Below, one piece after another: positions 18,717 through 27,112 of a stretch of DNA of 64,000 nt (position 1 is the first letter of the stretch; each line of letters starts with the position of its first letter). The notes below the pieces were generated by a model that worked only from the letters and a program-made list of their open reading frames with translations, had not been told where the DNA came from and made no database searches. The DNA comes from CAWHXG01 sp963833235. Its GTDB lineage: Bacteria; Pseudomonadota; Alphaproteobacteria; Rhodobacterales; Rhodobacteraceae. The position numbers were made by a program, and so were the translations under genes. The stretch covers positions 124,001 to 188,000 of the forward strand of contig CAWHXG010000004.1 in NCBI GenBank assembly GCA_963833235.1, read 5' to 3'.

Positions 18717-19235
18717 ATGACAAGTGGCAAGGTCGTGGGCCTCGGGATCGTGGCCTGCGGGCTGATCGCCGGCGCGGCCCTCTACTACCTTCAGGTCTAC
18801 CACTACTACGTCCGCCTGCCGGCGGAGGCCGTGGTGCTGCGCCTGACCCCGCCGGAGGGTGGCCTGCCGGTCGTCATGCCAGTTGGGCAGGTGGAGGCCA
18901 TCGACAGCGAAAGCTCGCCCATCCGCTTCCGGGCCTGCTTCCGCCTCCCCGCCGGAGCGATTGCCGGCCAACCCTATCCCGCCGCCGAGCCGCTGAACGC
19001 GCCGGGCTGGTTCGGTTGCTTCGACGCGGACGCGATCGCCGCCAGCCTCGCCGATGGCACGGCACAAGCCTATCTGGGCGAGCCAAACGTGGTCTACGGC
19101 ATAGACAGGGTGGTTGCCCTCTATGAGGACGGCCGCGGCCGGGCGTGGCACCAGATCAACCGCTGCGGCGAAGCGGCATTCGACGGCGACCCGGTGCCCG
19201 CCGGCTGCCCGCCCCCTCCGGCAAGGACCGAGTGA
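18717..19235 (+). CDS. Single-pass membrane protein between glyQ and glyS (DUF6446-type)
   Basis: A 172-residue protein with one N-terminal membrane helix (about 5-25, GLGIVACGLIAGAALYYLQ) and a periplasmic domain holding Cys residues in RACFRL, WFGCFD, NRCGEA and AGCPP, probably two disulfides. A protein of this kind sits between glyQ and glyS in Rhodobacterales; its role is unknown and no enzymatic motif is seen. It starts 16 bases after glyQ and its TGA overlaps the glyS ATG by one base, so all three genes should be co-translated. The conserved position suggests a neutral passenger or a role tied to glycine supply. Confidence 0.8.
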   Translation: MTSGKVVGLGIVACGLIAGAALYYLQVYHYYVRLPAEAVVLRLTPPEGGLPVVMPVGQVEAIDSESSPIRFRACFRLPAGAIAGQPYPAAEPLNAPGWFGCFDADAIAASLADGTAQAYLGEPNVVYGIDRVVALYEDGRGRAWHQINRCGEAAFDGDPVPAGCPPPPARTE

Positions 19236-21328
19236 TGCCCGATCTGCTGATCGAACTCTATTCCGAAGAGATCCCCGCCGGCATGCAGGCACGCGCCGCT
19301 GCCGATCTGCAGAGGCTGGTGACGGGCGGATTGGTCGAAGCCGGCCTGACCTATGCCGGGGCCGCCGCCTTCAGCACGCCGCGTCGGCTCTGCCTGGCCG
19401 TGGAAGGTCTGACCGCACACAGTCCACCCTCGCGGGAAGAACGCAAGGGTCCGCGCGCCGATGCGCCAGAAGCGGCACTGGCTGGCTTCCTGCGCTCGGC
19501 TGGCGTGCCCCGCGAGGCCTTGGAAGAGCGCGAGAGTAAGAAAGGTCCAATCCTGTTCGCGGTGATCGAGCGGCCCGGCCGCCCGGCGGCCGAGATCGTC
19601 GCCGAGGTGCTGGAGGCGACGATCCGCGCCTTCCCCTGGCCGAAATCGATGCGGTGGGGCGCGGGCAGCCTTCGATGGGTCCGGCCGCTGCACGGCATCC
19701 TGTGCATTCTCAACGACGAGGCCGGCGCGCAGGTCGTTCCGCTGGAGGTGGCGGGCATCAGCTCCGGGGCAGTCACGTGGGGCCACCCCTTCATGAGCCC
19801 GGGGCCGATCTCCGTGACCTCCTTCGAGGATTACGCGGCCAAGCTGAAACGCGCGCACGTGGTGCTCGACCCCGCCGAACGGGCGGCGGCGATCTGGGCC
19901 GACACGACAAATCTGGCCTTCGCTCAAGGGCTCGAGGTGATCGAGGACAAGGGGCTGCTGGCCGAGGTGACCGGGCTGGTCGAATGGCCCGTCGTGCTGA
20001 TGGGCCGGATCGACGAGGCGTTCCTCGATCTGCCGGCCGAGGTCCTGCAGACCTCCATGCGCAGCCACCAGCGGTTCTTCAGCGTACGAAACGTACAAGG
20101 CGGCGGCGGGATCGTACATTTCGTCACCGTGGCCAACCGCGCCACGGCGGATGGCGGCGCCACGATCCTCGCCGGCAACGCCAAGGTGCTGGCCGCCCGC
20201 CTCGCCGACGCGCGCTTCTTTTACGACAACGATCTCACCGTGGCCCGCGCCGGCATGGGGGCCTGGCAGCAGGCGCTCGCCGATGTCACCTTCCACGCCA
20301 GGCTCGGCAGCGTCGCCGACAGGATCGCCCGCATCGCCGCCATCGCCCGCGAGACCGCGCCCGCCCTTGGCGCCGATCCGGATCTGTCGGAGCGTGCGGC
20401 GCAGCTGTGCAAGGCCGATCTGGCGAGCCAAATGGTTTACGAGTTCCCCGAGCTGCAGGGCGCGATGGGGCGGACCTATGCGCTCGCTGGCGGCGAGGCG
20501 CCGGAGGTGGCGGAGGCGGCCCATGCCCATTACAGCCCGCTCGGGCCGGGCGATGCGGTCCCGACCGCGCCTGTTTCGGTCGCCGTGGCGCTGGCCGACA
20601 AGATCGACATGCTGACCGGCTTCTGGGCCATCGGCGAGACCCCGACGGGCAGCAAGGACCCCTTCGCCCTGCGCCGCGCCGCTCTCGGCCTCGTGCGGAT
20701 CCTGCTGGAGGCCGGCCAGACGCTGCCGCTCCGCCCCATCCTCACCCGGAGCGCCGAGGCCTTTCGCGAGATCGAGGGCGCGGGCGCGCCCGGGGCCACG
20801 GCTGAAAGCGTCCTTAGCTTCACGCAGGATCGACTGAAGGTCCATCTGCGCGAGCGCGGCATCCGCCACGACGTGATCGACGCCGCCCGCGCCCTGCCCG
20901 GTGACGACGATCTGGCACTCCTCACCCAGCGAGCCGAGGCGCTGCAAGCGTTCCTCGACACGTCAGAGGGCGCCGATCTGGTGCAGGGCTTCCGGCGGGC
21001 CAACAACATCCTCACCCAGGCCGAGGCCGCCGACGGGGTCGAATACAGCTACGGCCCGGACCGGAAGCTTGCGGCCGTCTCCGAGGAACGCGCGCTCTTC
21101 GACGCGCTCGACCGCGCCGAGCCTCCTATCGCCACCGCCATGGCCGATGGCGATTTCGGCGCCGCGCTCGCCCACATGTCCAGCCTGCGCATGGCCATCG
21201 ACGCCTTCTTCGAGGCCGTCCAGGTCAACGCCGAAAGCGCCATCCTGCGCCGGAACCGGCTGAACCTGCTTCACCGCATCCGCGCCGCCTGCCTGCAGGT
21301 GGCCGATCTCGCCCGGTTGGAGAGCTGA
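19235..21328 (+). CDS. glyS: Glycyl-tRNA synthetase beta subunit
   Basis: A 697-residue beta subunit of GlyRS, needed for tRNA(Gly) binding. It begins with the canonical DLLIELYSEEIPAGMQ. Other family marks are FSTPRRLCLAVEGL, WPKSMRWGAGSLRWVRPLHG, RSHQRFFSV and the HD-like core DKIDMLTGFWAIGETPTGSKDP (two overlapping pieces of one motif region). The C-terminal anticodon-binding DALR-like region ends with NRLNLLHRIRAACLQVADLA. Length is normal. ATG 19235 overlaps the preceding stop (TGATG). Confidence 0.97.
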   Translation: MPDLLIELYSEEIPAGMQARAAADLQRLVTGGLVEAGLTYAGAAAFSTPRRLCLAVEGLTAHSPPSREERKGPRADAPEAALAGFLRSAGVPREALEERESKKGPILFAVIERPGRPAAEIVAEVLEATIRAFPWPKSMRWGAGSLRWVRPLHGILCILNDEAGAQVVPLEVAGISSGAVTWGHPFMSPGPISVTSFEDYAAKLKRAHVVLDPAERAAAIWADTTNLAFAQGLEVIEDKGLLAEVTGLVEWPVVLMGRIDEAFLDLPAEVLQTSMRSHQRFFSVRNVQGGGGIVHFVTVANRATADGGATILAGNAKVLAARLADARFFYDNDLTVARAGMGAWQQALADVTFHARLGSVADRIARIAAIARETAPALGADPDLSERAAQLCKADLASQMVYEFPELQGAMGRTYALAGGEAPEVAEAAHAHYSPLGPGDAVPTAPVSVAVALADKIDMLTGFWAIGETPTGSKDPFALRRAALGLVRILLEAGQTLPLRPILTRSAEAFREIEGAGAPGATAESVLSFTQDRLKVHLRERGIRHDVIDAARALPGDDDLALLTQRAEALQAFLDTSEGADLVQGFRRANNILTQAEAADGVEYSYGPDRKLAAVSEERALFDALDRAEPPIATAMADGDFGAALAHMSSLRMAIDAFFEAVQVNAESAILRRNRLNLLHRIRAACLQVADLARLES

Positions 21329-21509
21329 CCGGTTGCGCAGCGAGCCAGGCGGCCCGCATTAACCTCAACGCGGGCGCCTCTTTGTCTCTCAAATATCCCC
21401 GCCGGAGGCTCCCGCGCCCAGCCGCGCGCGCCCCTTCGCCCGCCCACTATCGCCTGCCTCGTCCCGGCGCTACCCTGCGCCCGACCCAGCCCCGGACGAC
21501 CTGACCCAG

Positions 21510-24104
21510 ATGCAGAAGCGCGCCACCCTCCGCGAGTTCACCGAGATCACGGGCGGCGCGCCGATCATCGTCGGGCAGCACGGGCGCCGCGCAAAGACCC
21601 TGCAGCGCCTGATCGGTCTTGGCCTGCCGGTGCCGCGCAGCGTCGCGCTCAGCTTCGAGACGGTGCAGGCCATCGCGGCCGGCAACATGCCGGACCTGCC
21701 GCGCCTCCTGTCGCATTTCGGCGCGACACCCCTGGTCTCCGTGCGCCCCAGTTCGGAAGATCCCGATTGGGGCGGGCCGGCGGCGGTGCTGAACATCGGC
21801 ATGAACGACGCCCGCCATGCCGCCATGGCCGCCGACAAGGGCGACAGGGTGGCCAGCGCGCTCTACCTGCGGTTCATCCGCAGCTACGCGGTGCAGGTGG
21901 CGCGGCTGGATGCCGACCCGTTCGACATTCCCGGCCCACCCTCTTCGGACGCCGTGGCCGCCGCCCTCGTCGCCTTCGACACCGAGACCGAGACGCCCTT
22001 TCCCCAGGATCCCGCCACGCAGCTTTCCGGCGTCCTGCGGGCCACCGCGCGGGCTTGGTCGGGCACCAGCGCGCGGCTGCTGCGGGAGGCGCGGGGCGCA
22101 CCCGCGGATGCCGGGCTGGGGCTGATCGTCCAGTCGATGGCGCTCGGCGTGGGCGCGCCCGAAAGCGGCTCGGGCGTGATGCAGTTCGTCGATGCCGGCA
22201 CCGGGCGGGCGCAGATCACCGGGCGCTATCTAAGCCAGAGCCAGGGGCGCGATGCGCTTGGCGGCCCGGGCGGCGCTGGCAAGGGCGCGATCTACCTCAC
22301 CCGCGATCCCCGGGGGCCGGCGCTGGAGGGTCTGGCGCCCGGGCTCTTCGCCCAGCTCAAAGGTTTCGGCGCGCTCTGCCGCAAGGCGCTGCGCGACGAG
22401 GTGCAGATCACCTTCACCATAGAAGCAGGCGCACTGAGCGTGCTCGATGCCGTGCGCGTCCGCCGGAGCGCCCGGGCCGGCCTCGCCATCGCCGTGGCGC
22501 TGGCCGAGGACGGCATCATCGGGCGCGACGCCGCGTTGATGCGGGTGGAGCCGCGGGCGCTCACCGAGCTTCTGCACCGCGCCGTCGATCCAGGTGCGGC
22601 GCGCGCGGTCCTGCTTCGGGGCATGGCCGCCAGCCCCGGGGCCGCCATCGGCCGGGTCGTCTTCTCGTCGGCCGCCGCCCAGGCCGCGGCGGCGCATGGC
22701 GAGGCGTGCATCCTGGTGAAGCGCGAGACCGCGCCGGAGGACGTGCGCGGCATGCATGCGGCCACCGGCGTGCTGACCGAGCGGGGCGGCATGTCAAGCC
22801 ACGCGGCGGTGATCGCCCGCGGCCTTGGCGTGCCCTGCGTTGTGGGGGCCACCGAGTTGCGGATCGACCTGCGCCAGAACCTCGCGCATCTACCGGGCGG
22901 CCGGACCTTGCGGGAGGGAGAGACAGTGACCCTCGACGGGAGCGCGGGAGAGGTGCTGGAGGGCGCCGTGGCCACGCTGGAGCCGGCCCTCGATACGGCC
23001 TTCGAGACGCTTCTGGGCTGGGCCGACGACCGGCGCGACATCGGCGTGCGCGCCAATGCCGACACGCCTGCCGAGGCACAGATCGCCCATCGATTCAAGG
23101 CGGAGGGCATCGGGCTGTGCCGGACGGAGCACATGTTCTTCGCCGAGGAACGCCTGACCGTAATGCGCGAGATGATCTTCGCCGACCGCACCGAGGGCCG
23201 ATCGGATGCGCTGCGGCAGTTGCTGCCGATGCAGCGCAGCGATTTCACGCGGATCTTCCAAATCATGGCGGGCAAGCCGGTGTGCCTGCGGCTGCTCGAC
23301 CCGCCGCTGCATGAATTCCTGCCACGCGACCGGGCTGGCATCCTGGAGCTGGCGGCGTCGATCGGCCGGCCGGCGTCGGAGGTGACCCGGCGGATCGAGG
23401 CGATGGCGGAGTTCAATCCGATGCTGGGCCTGCGCGGCGTGCGGCTTGGCCTGACCGTGCCGGAGATCTACGACATGCAGGCCCGCGCGATCTTCGAGGC
23501 AGCGCTGGACGTCGGCGGCGATCCGGCATGGGAGGGGCCGCCGGTGGTGCCCGAGATCATGATCCCGCTGGTCTCGGCCCGCCGCGAGGTGGAGATTGTG
23601 AAGGCGCGGATCACGCGGATCGCGGCCGCCGTGCAGGCCGAGCGCGGCGCCGGCCTGGAGTACCGTCTGGGCGTGATGGTGGAGACCCCGCGCGCCGTTC
23701 TGAAGGCCGACGAGATCGCCGCCCATTGCGCATTTCTCAGCTTCGGCACGAACGACCTGACGCAGATGACCTATGGCCTGTCGCGCGACGACGCGGCCCG
23801 GTTCATGGGCGATTACGTGCGGCAGGGGGTATTCGACGAGGATCCCTTCCACGTGCTGGACCGCGACGGGGTGGGCGAGCTGCTGACGATGGGTGCCGTG
23901 CGGGGCAGGCGCGGGCAGCCGGGCATCACGCTGTCGGTCTGCGGCGAGCATGGCGGCAACGCCGAGAGCATCGCCTTCTGCCGGGAGGCGGGATTCGATT
24001 ACGTCTCGTGCTCGCCCTACAGGGTGCCTTTGGCGCGGCTGGCGGCGGGCCGACTTGCGCTGAAATCCGCTGATCCGGATTACCCCGACAACCGACTGGC
24101 CTGA
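21510..24104 (+). CDS. ppdK: Pyruvate, phosphate dikinase (PEP/pyruvate-interconverting enzyme)
   Basis: An 864-residue enzyme interconverting pyruvate, ATP and Pi with PEP, AMP and PPi. The N-terminal nucleotide-binding part includes VSVRPSSEDPDWGGPA. The phospho-His swivelling domain has GVLTERGGMSSHAAVIARGL with the catalytic His in SSHAA. The C-terminal TIM barrel has GIGLCRTEHMFF, the EIMIPLVSA and SFGTNDLTQMTYGLSRDDA segments, and SVCGEHGGNAESIAFC. The N-terminal ATP-binding region is less conserved than in textbook PPDK and the protein is slightly short, so a PPDK-like paralogue is possible. It follows glyS after 181 bases. That gap contains CAAATATCCCCGCCGGAGGC at about 21389, and no gene. 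Confidence 0.85.
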   Translation: MQKRATLREFTEITGGAPIIVGQHGRRAKTLQRLIGLGLPVPRSVALSFETVQAIAAGNMPDLPRLLSHFGATPLVSVRPSSEDPDWGGPAAVLNIGMNDARHAAMAADKGDRVASALYLRFIRSYAVQVARLDADPFDIPGPPSSDAVAAALVAFDTETETPFPQDPATQLSGVLRATARAWSGTSARLLREARGAPADAGLGLIVQSMALGVGAPESGSGVMQFVDAGTGRAQITGRYLSQSQGRDALGGPGGAGKGAIYLTRDPRGPALEGLAPGLFAQLKGFGALCRKALRDEVQITFTIEAGALSVLDAVRVRRSARAGLAIAVALAEDGIIGRDAALMRVEPRALTELLHRAVDPGAARAVLLRGMAASPGAAIGRVVFSSAAAQAAAAHGEACILVKRETAPEDVRGMHAATGVLTERGGMSSHAAVIARGLGVPCVVGATELRIDLRQNLAHLPGGRTLREGETVTLDGSAGEVLEGAVATLEPALDTAFETLLGWADDRRDIGVRANADTPAEAQIAHRFKAEGIGLCRTEHMFFAEERLTVMREMIFADRTEGRSDALRQLLPMQRSDFTRIFQIMAGKPVCLRLLDPPLHEFLPRDRAGILELAASIGRPASEVTRRIEAMAEFNPMLGLRGVRLGLTVPEIYDMQARAIFEAALDVGGDPAWEGPPVVPEIMIPLVSARREVEIVKARITRIAAAVQAERGAGLEYRLGVMVETPRAVLKADEIAAHCAFLSFGTNDLTQMTYGLSRDDAARFMGDYVRQGVFDEDPFHVLDRDGVGELLTMGAVRGRRGQPGITLSVCGEHGGNAESIAFCREAGFDYVSCSPYRVPLARLAAGRLALKSADPDYPDNRLA

Positions 24105-24184
24105 AACGGAAAAGTCCGGTCTATCGGAGCGCCTGCACAGCTTATCCACAGGCTGAACGCGGCGGCTCGGCCTGCCGGTTTGCG

Positions 24185-24200
24185 TTTACCCTTTGTTAAC
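24185..24200 (+). promoter_or_regulatory. Candidate CtrA box upstream of the SleB-like hydrolase gene
   Basis: TTTA at 24185-24188, seven bases, then TTAAC at 24196-24200 differs by one base from the alphaproteobacterial CtrA consensus TTAA-N7-TTAAC. It lies 45 bases before the ATG of the wall hydrolase gene, a sensible promoter position. This is a motif match only. Confidence 0.4.
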
Positions 24201-24244
24201 TAGTAGCTCTGTGTCGGTTTGGGGACGAGAGGTATTTTGGAGTT

Positions 24245-24919
24245 ATGCGGCAACTGAAATTGATTGCGATCACAGCTATTCTTGCAGGAGCGGCTGCCGC
24301 CGCCTCTGCCGACATCACACTCAGCACATCGAACGATCCCGAGGCCGGCTTCGGCGCCGCCCTGACGGAGCGGTTCGGTCATGACAGGTGGACGACCGGA
24401 ACGGCGAATTCGCCGCGCCTGGTCAGGCTGGTCGACGTTCCGCGCCCGAAGCGGCGCAGCGAACTGCGCTTCACCCGGGAGTGGCTGGCCGAGCAGCCGG
24501 CGCCCCGCGCCAGCGCGCCCCTGCAATGCCTGGCGGAGGCATTGTATTTCGAGGCGCGGGGGGAAAGCGTACGCGGTCAGTTCGCAGTGGCGGAGGTGAT
24601 CCTGAACCGGGTCGCCTCGAAGGCTTATCCCAACACCGTCTGTGGGGTGATCGAGCAGGGGACCGGCCGGAAATATGCCTGCCAATTCACCTATACCTGC
24701 GACGGGCATCCCGAGCACATCCGCGAGAAGGGGGCCTGGCTCTCGGTGAAGAAGGTGGCGCGGGCCGTTCTGGATGGCCTGCCGCGTCGGCTGACGAACG
24801 GCGCAACGCATTACCACACCAATCAAGTCAATCCCTACTGGGCGCAGGTCTTCGACCGCACGACGACGATCGGGGTGCATCATTTCTATCGCAGTTCGGT
24901 GCAGACGGCGAACCGCTGA
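24245..24919 (+). CDS. Secreted SleB-type cell wall hydrolase
   Basis: A 224-residue exported protein. The signal peptide runs to about residue 22 (LAGAAAAASA). The catalytic Hydrolase_2 domain (about 95-215) begins LQCLAEALYFEARGESVRGQ, in which the Glu of ALYFEARGE is the presumed catalytic acid, and continues with AEVILNRVASKAYPNTVCGV, CQFTYTCDG and THYHTNQVNPYW. Such enzymes cleave peptidoglycan glycan strands and in vegetative alphaproteobacteria are thought to remodel the wall in growth or division. A GGAG-type site (TTTTGGAGTT) precedes the ATG at 24245. A possible CtrA box sits just upstream. Confidence 0.9.
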   Translation: MRQLKLIAITAILAGAAAAASADITLSTSNDPEAGFGAALTERFGHDRWTTGTANSPRLVRLVDVPRPKRRSELRFTREWLAEQPAPRASAPLQCLAEALYFEARGESVRGQFAVAEVILNRVASKAYPNTVCGVIEQGTGRKYACQFTYTCDGHPEHIREKGAWLSVKKVARAVLDGLPRRLTNGATHYHTNQVNPYWAQVFDRTTTIGVHHFYRSSVQTANR

Positions 24920-25039
24920 CGACGCCTACGGGCGAGCCCTTCGACAGCAAGGCGAAGATCGGCGCAGGGAGGGCTTTCCCTGAGCCGATCTAAATTGCGC
25001 TTCTATGGAGCCTGACCTGTCCGGCCCGGCAATCATGGC

Positions 25040-25720
25040 TCAGGCGCGACGGCGGTGGGCAACGAAGCCGAGAACGCCGATCGCTGCGGCCAGAAGCGGC
25101 AACGCCGCGGGAAGCGGAACAGCGGCAACGGTGACACCGGTCAACTGGAAGCTGTCCGTGTGGCCGCCACAGGCCTGCGTGGGGCTGGTCTTGCAGCTCT
25201 GGTAGGGGAAGCCAGCCATGATGTCGAAGGACCGCCCGGTGAGGGGGAGGAACGTGCCGAGGGACGTGCCCTGGTTCGACAGGCGCATGCCGGGCTGGCC
25301 GCTGACCGCAATGTAGAAATCGTCGAAATCGTCGACGCCGGCGAATTGCAGCGCCGAGATGGTGACGGTCGTGCCGAAGCGCAGCTGCAGCAGTTCGTTG
25401 CGGTCCACACCCAGCCCGTCGATGAAGAAATCGCTCGCCCTGATGCGCTTTCCGTTGGCGTCCTTTCCGCCGGTGCCGCTTAGTCCGGCCACGCCGAAGC
25501 CCCTGCCGTCATAACCCACGCGGGCGGCCCTCATATTGCCCAGATCGTCATCGAGGGTGAAGGCCGAGAACTGGACGGCGAGGCCGGAGACCGTGCCGTC
25601 GATCGACGAGGCGACGGTGTTGGCGGCCGCCGTGGTGGTGACGGTCGCGGCCGAAAGTGCGGAGGAAAAACCGAGGCCGATCCCGAGGCCGGCTGCGAGA
25701 ACGAATTTCGAAAAGGTCAT
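25040..25720 (-). CDS. Exported protein with VPLPA-CTERM sorting signal
   Basis: A 226-residue surface protein. It has a signal peptide (about 1-24), a mature domain of about 170 residues rich in Thr, Asp and Gly, and a C-terminal tripartite signal: VPLPAALPLLAAAIGVLGF followed by AHRRRA. This is the VPLPA variant of PEP-CTERM signals, recognised by a dedicated exosortase, normally in exopolysaccharide-producing cells. Two Cys (SCKTSPTQACGG) may pair. The mature domain resembles beta-sandwich proteins of this class; no enzymatic motif is seen. No exosortase is in the window, so processing must rely on a gene elsewhere. Two direct repeats, GATAGTTA(T/A)TTC, lie at 25782 and 25800, upstream of the start. 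Confidence 0.88.
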   Translation of the reverse strand: MTFSKFVLAAGLGIGLGFSSALSAATVTTTAAANTVASSIDGTVSGLAVQFSAFTLDDDLGNMRAARVGYDGRGFGVAGLSGTGGKDANGKRIRASDFFIDGLGVDRNELLQLRFGTTVTISALQFAGVDDFDDFYIAVSGQPGMRLSNQGTSLGTFLPLTGRSFDIMAGFPYQSCKTSPTQACGGHTDSFQLTGVTVAAVPLPAALPLLAAAIGVLGFVAHRRRA

Positions 25721-25948
25721 CTGCGTCTATCCCTTGAAGGCATTCGGGTTGCATTCGGGATAGTCGGGCAAATTCTCGGATGATAGTTATTCGAATGCGG
25801 ATAGTTAATTCCCGCCGCGATCCTGCCCAATGCGGCGGGATTGCGGCGGGTGACGGGGGGATCGTGGCGGCGATGCGGCATCGATGCGATATTTCGGCCG
25901 CCTTCCCGCGGGGCGGCGCGGCCATGCGCCGCCGCCCCGCGCCCCGGC

Positions 25949-26971
25949 TCAGTTCTTCGTCTGGTCGACCAGCTGGCCTTCGGTGATCCACGGCATCATG
26001 CCACGCAGCTTCTTGCCCACCTCTTCGATCTGATGCGCGTCGTTCATCCGTCGGGTTCCCTTGAAGAACGGCTGGCCCACAGCGTTCTCCGCCATGAAGT
26101 CGCGCACGAAAGCACCGCGTTGGATGTCGTGCAAAATCGCCTTCATCCGTGCCTTCGTCTCGTCATAGGGCAAGACCCGTGGGCCGCTGACGTACTCGCC
26201 GTATTCCGCGGTGTTGGAGATCGAGTAGTTCATGTTGGCGATGCCGCCCTCGTAGATCAGGTCCACGATCAGCTTCACCTCGTGCAGGCACTCGAAATAG
26301 GCCATCTCGGGCGCGTATCCCGCCTCGACCAGCGTCTCGAAGCCCATGCGGATCAGCTCCACCAGCCCGCCGCAAAGCACGGCCTGCTCGCCGAAGAGGT
26401 CGGTCTCGCACTCCTCGCGGAAGTTGGTCTCGATGATGCCCGAACGCCCGCCGCCGATGGCCGCGCAGTAGCTTAGACCGATCTCAAGCGCGCGGCCGGA
26501 GGCGTCCTTGTCGACGGCCACGAGGCAGGGCACGCCGCCGCCCTTGACGTATTCGCCGCGCACCGTGTGGCCGGGGCCCTTCGGCGCCATCATAATCACG
26601 TCGACCCCGGCCTTCGGCTCTATAAGCCCGAAGTGGATGTTGAGGCCATGGGCGAAGGCGATGGCGGCACCCTCGCGGATGTTGTCATGGACATGCGCGC
26701 GGTAGGTGGCGCCCTGCAGCTCGTCGGGCATGGTGAACATAAGCAGGTCGCACCAGGCGGCGGCCTCGGCGATCCCCATGACCTTCAGGCCCTCGGCCTC
26801 GGCTTTCTTTGCCGAGGGCGAGCCATCGCGCAGGGCGACGACGAGGTTCTTGGCGCCGCTGTCGCGCAGGTTCAGCGCGTGGGCATGGCCCTGGCTGCCA
26901 TAGCCGAGGATCGCCACCTTCATGTCCTTGATCAGATTGATGTCGCAGTCGCGGTCGTAATACACGCGCAT
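25949..26971 (-). CDS. ilvC: Ketol-acid reductoisomerase
   Basis: A 340-residue class I enzyme of valine, leucine and isoleucine synthesis. The NADPH-binding Rossmann motif is VAILGYGSQGHAHALNLRDS near residue 20. The knotted C-terminal domain keeps the Mg-binding acids in NFREECETDLFGEQAVLCGG and the CLHEVKLIVDLIYEGG segment, ending KLRGMMPWITEGQLVDQTKN. Length is exactly that of short-form IlvC. ATG 26971 (MRVYYDRDCD) is the family start. A strong GC hairpin (25908-25918 with 25930-25940) lies just past the stop but lacks a T tract. Confidence 0.97.
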   Translation of the reverse strand: MRVYYDRDCDINLIKDMKVAILGYGSQGHAHALNLRDSGAKNLVVALRDGSPSAKKAEAEGLKVMGIAEAAAWCDLLMFTMPDELQGATYRAHVHDNIREGAAIAFAHGLNIHFGLIEPKAGVDVIMMAPKGPGHTVRGEYVKGGGVPCLVAVDKDASGRALEIGLSYCAAIGGGRSGIIETNFREECETDLFGEQAVLCGGLVELIRMGFETLVEAGYAPEMAYFECLHEVKLIVDLIYEGGIANMNYSISNTAEYGEYVSGPRVLPYDETKARMKAILHDIQRGAFVRDFMAENAVGQPFFKGTRRMNDAHQIEEVGKKLRGMMPWITEGQLVDQTKN

Positions 26972-27112
26972 GGGCCTTGGTCCTCTCCGCTTGCCGTCTC
27001 TGTGCTCGCGGGGATGGCCCGCTTTCCTGTCGCCGGCGGGCCGGGCCCGCAAATTTGACGCATGCGGGCGTAGCCCGCGGCGCGGCGGGGTGCAAGGGCG
27101 CCGGGCGGGGCG

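Noticed and set aside
24142..24150. TTATCCACA, a perfect DnaA-box sequence, upstream of the SleB-like gene
   Set aside because: A single box with no AT-rich unwinding element, no further boxes nearby and no origin-linked genes. It is not an origin.
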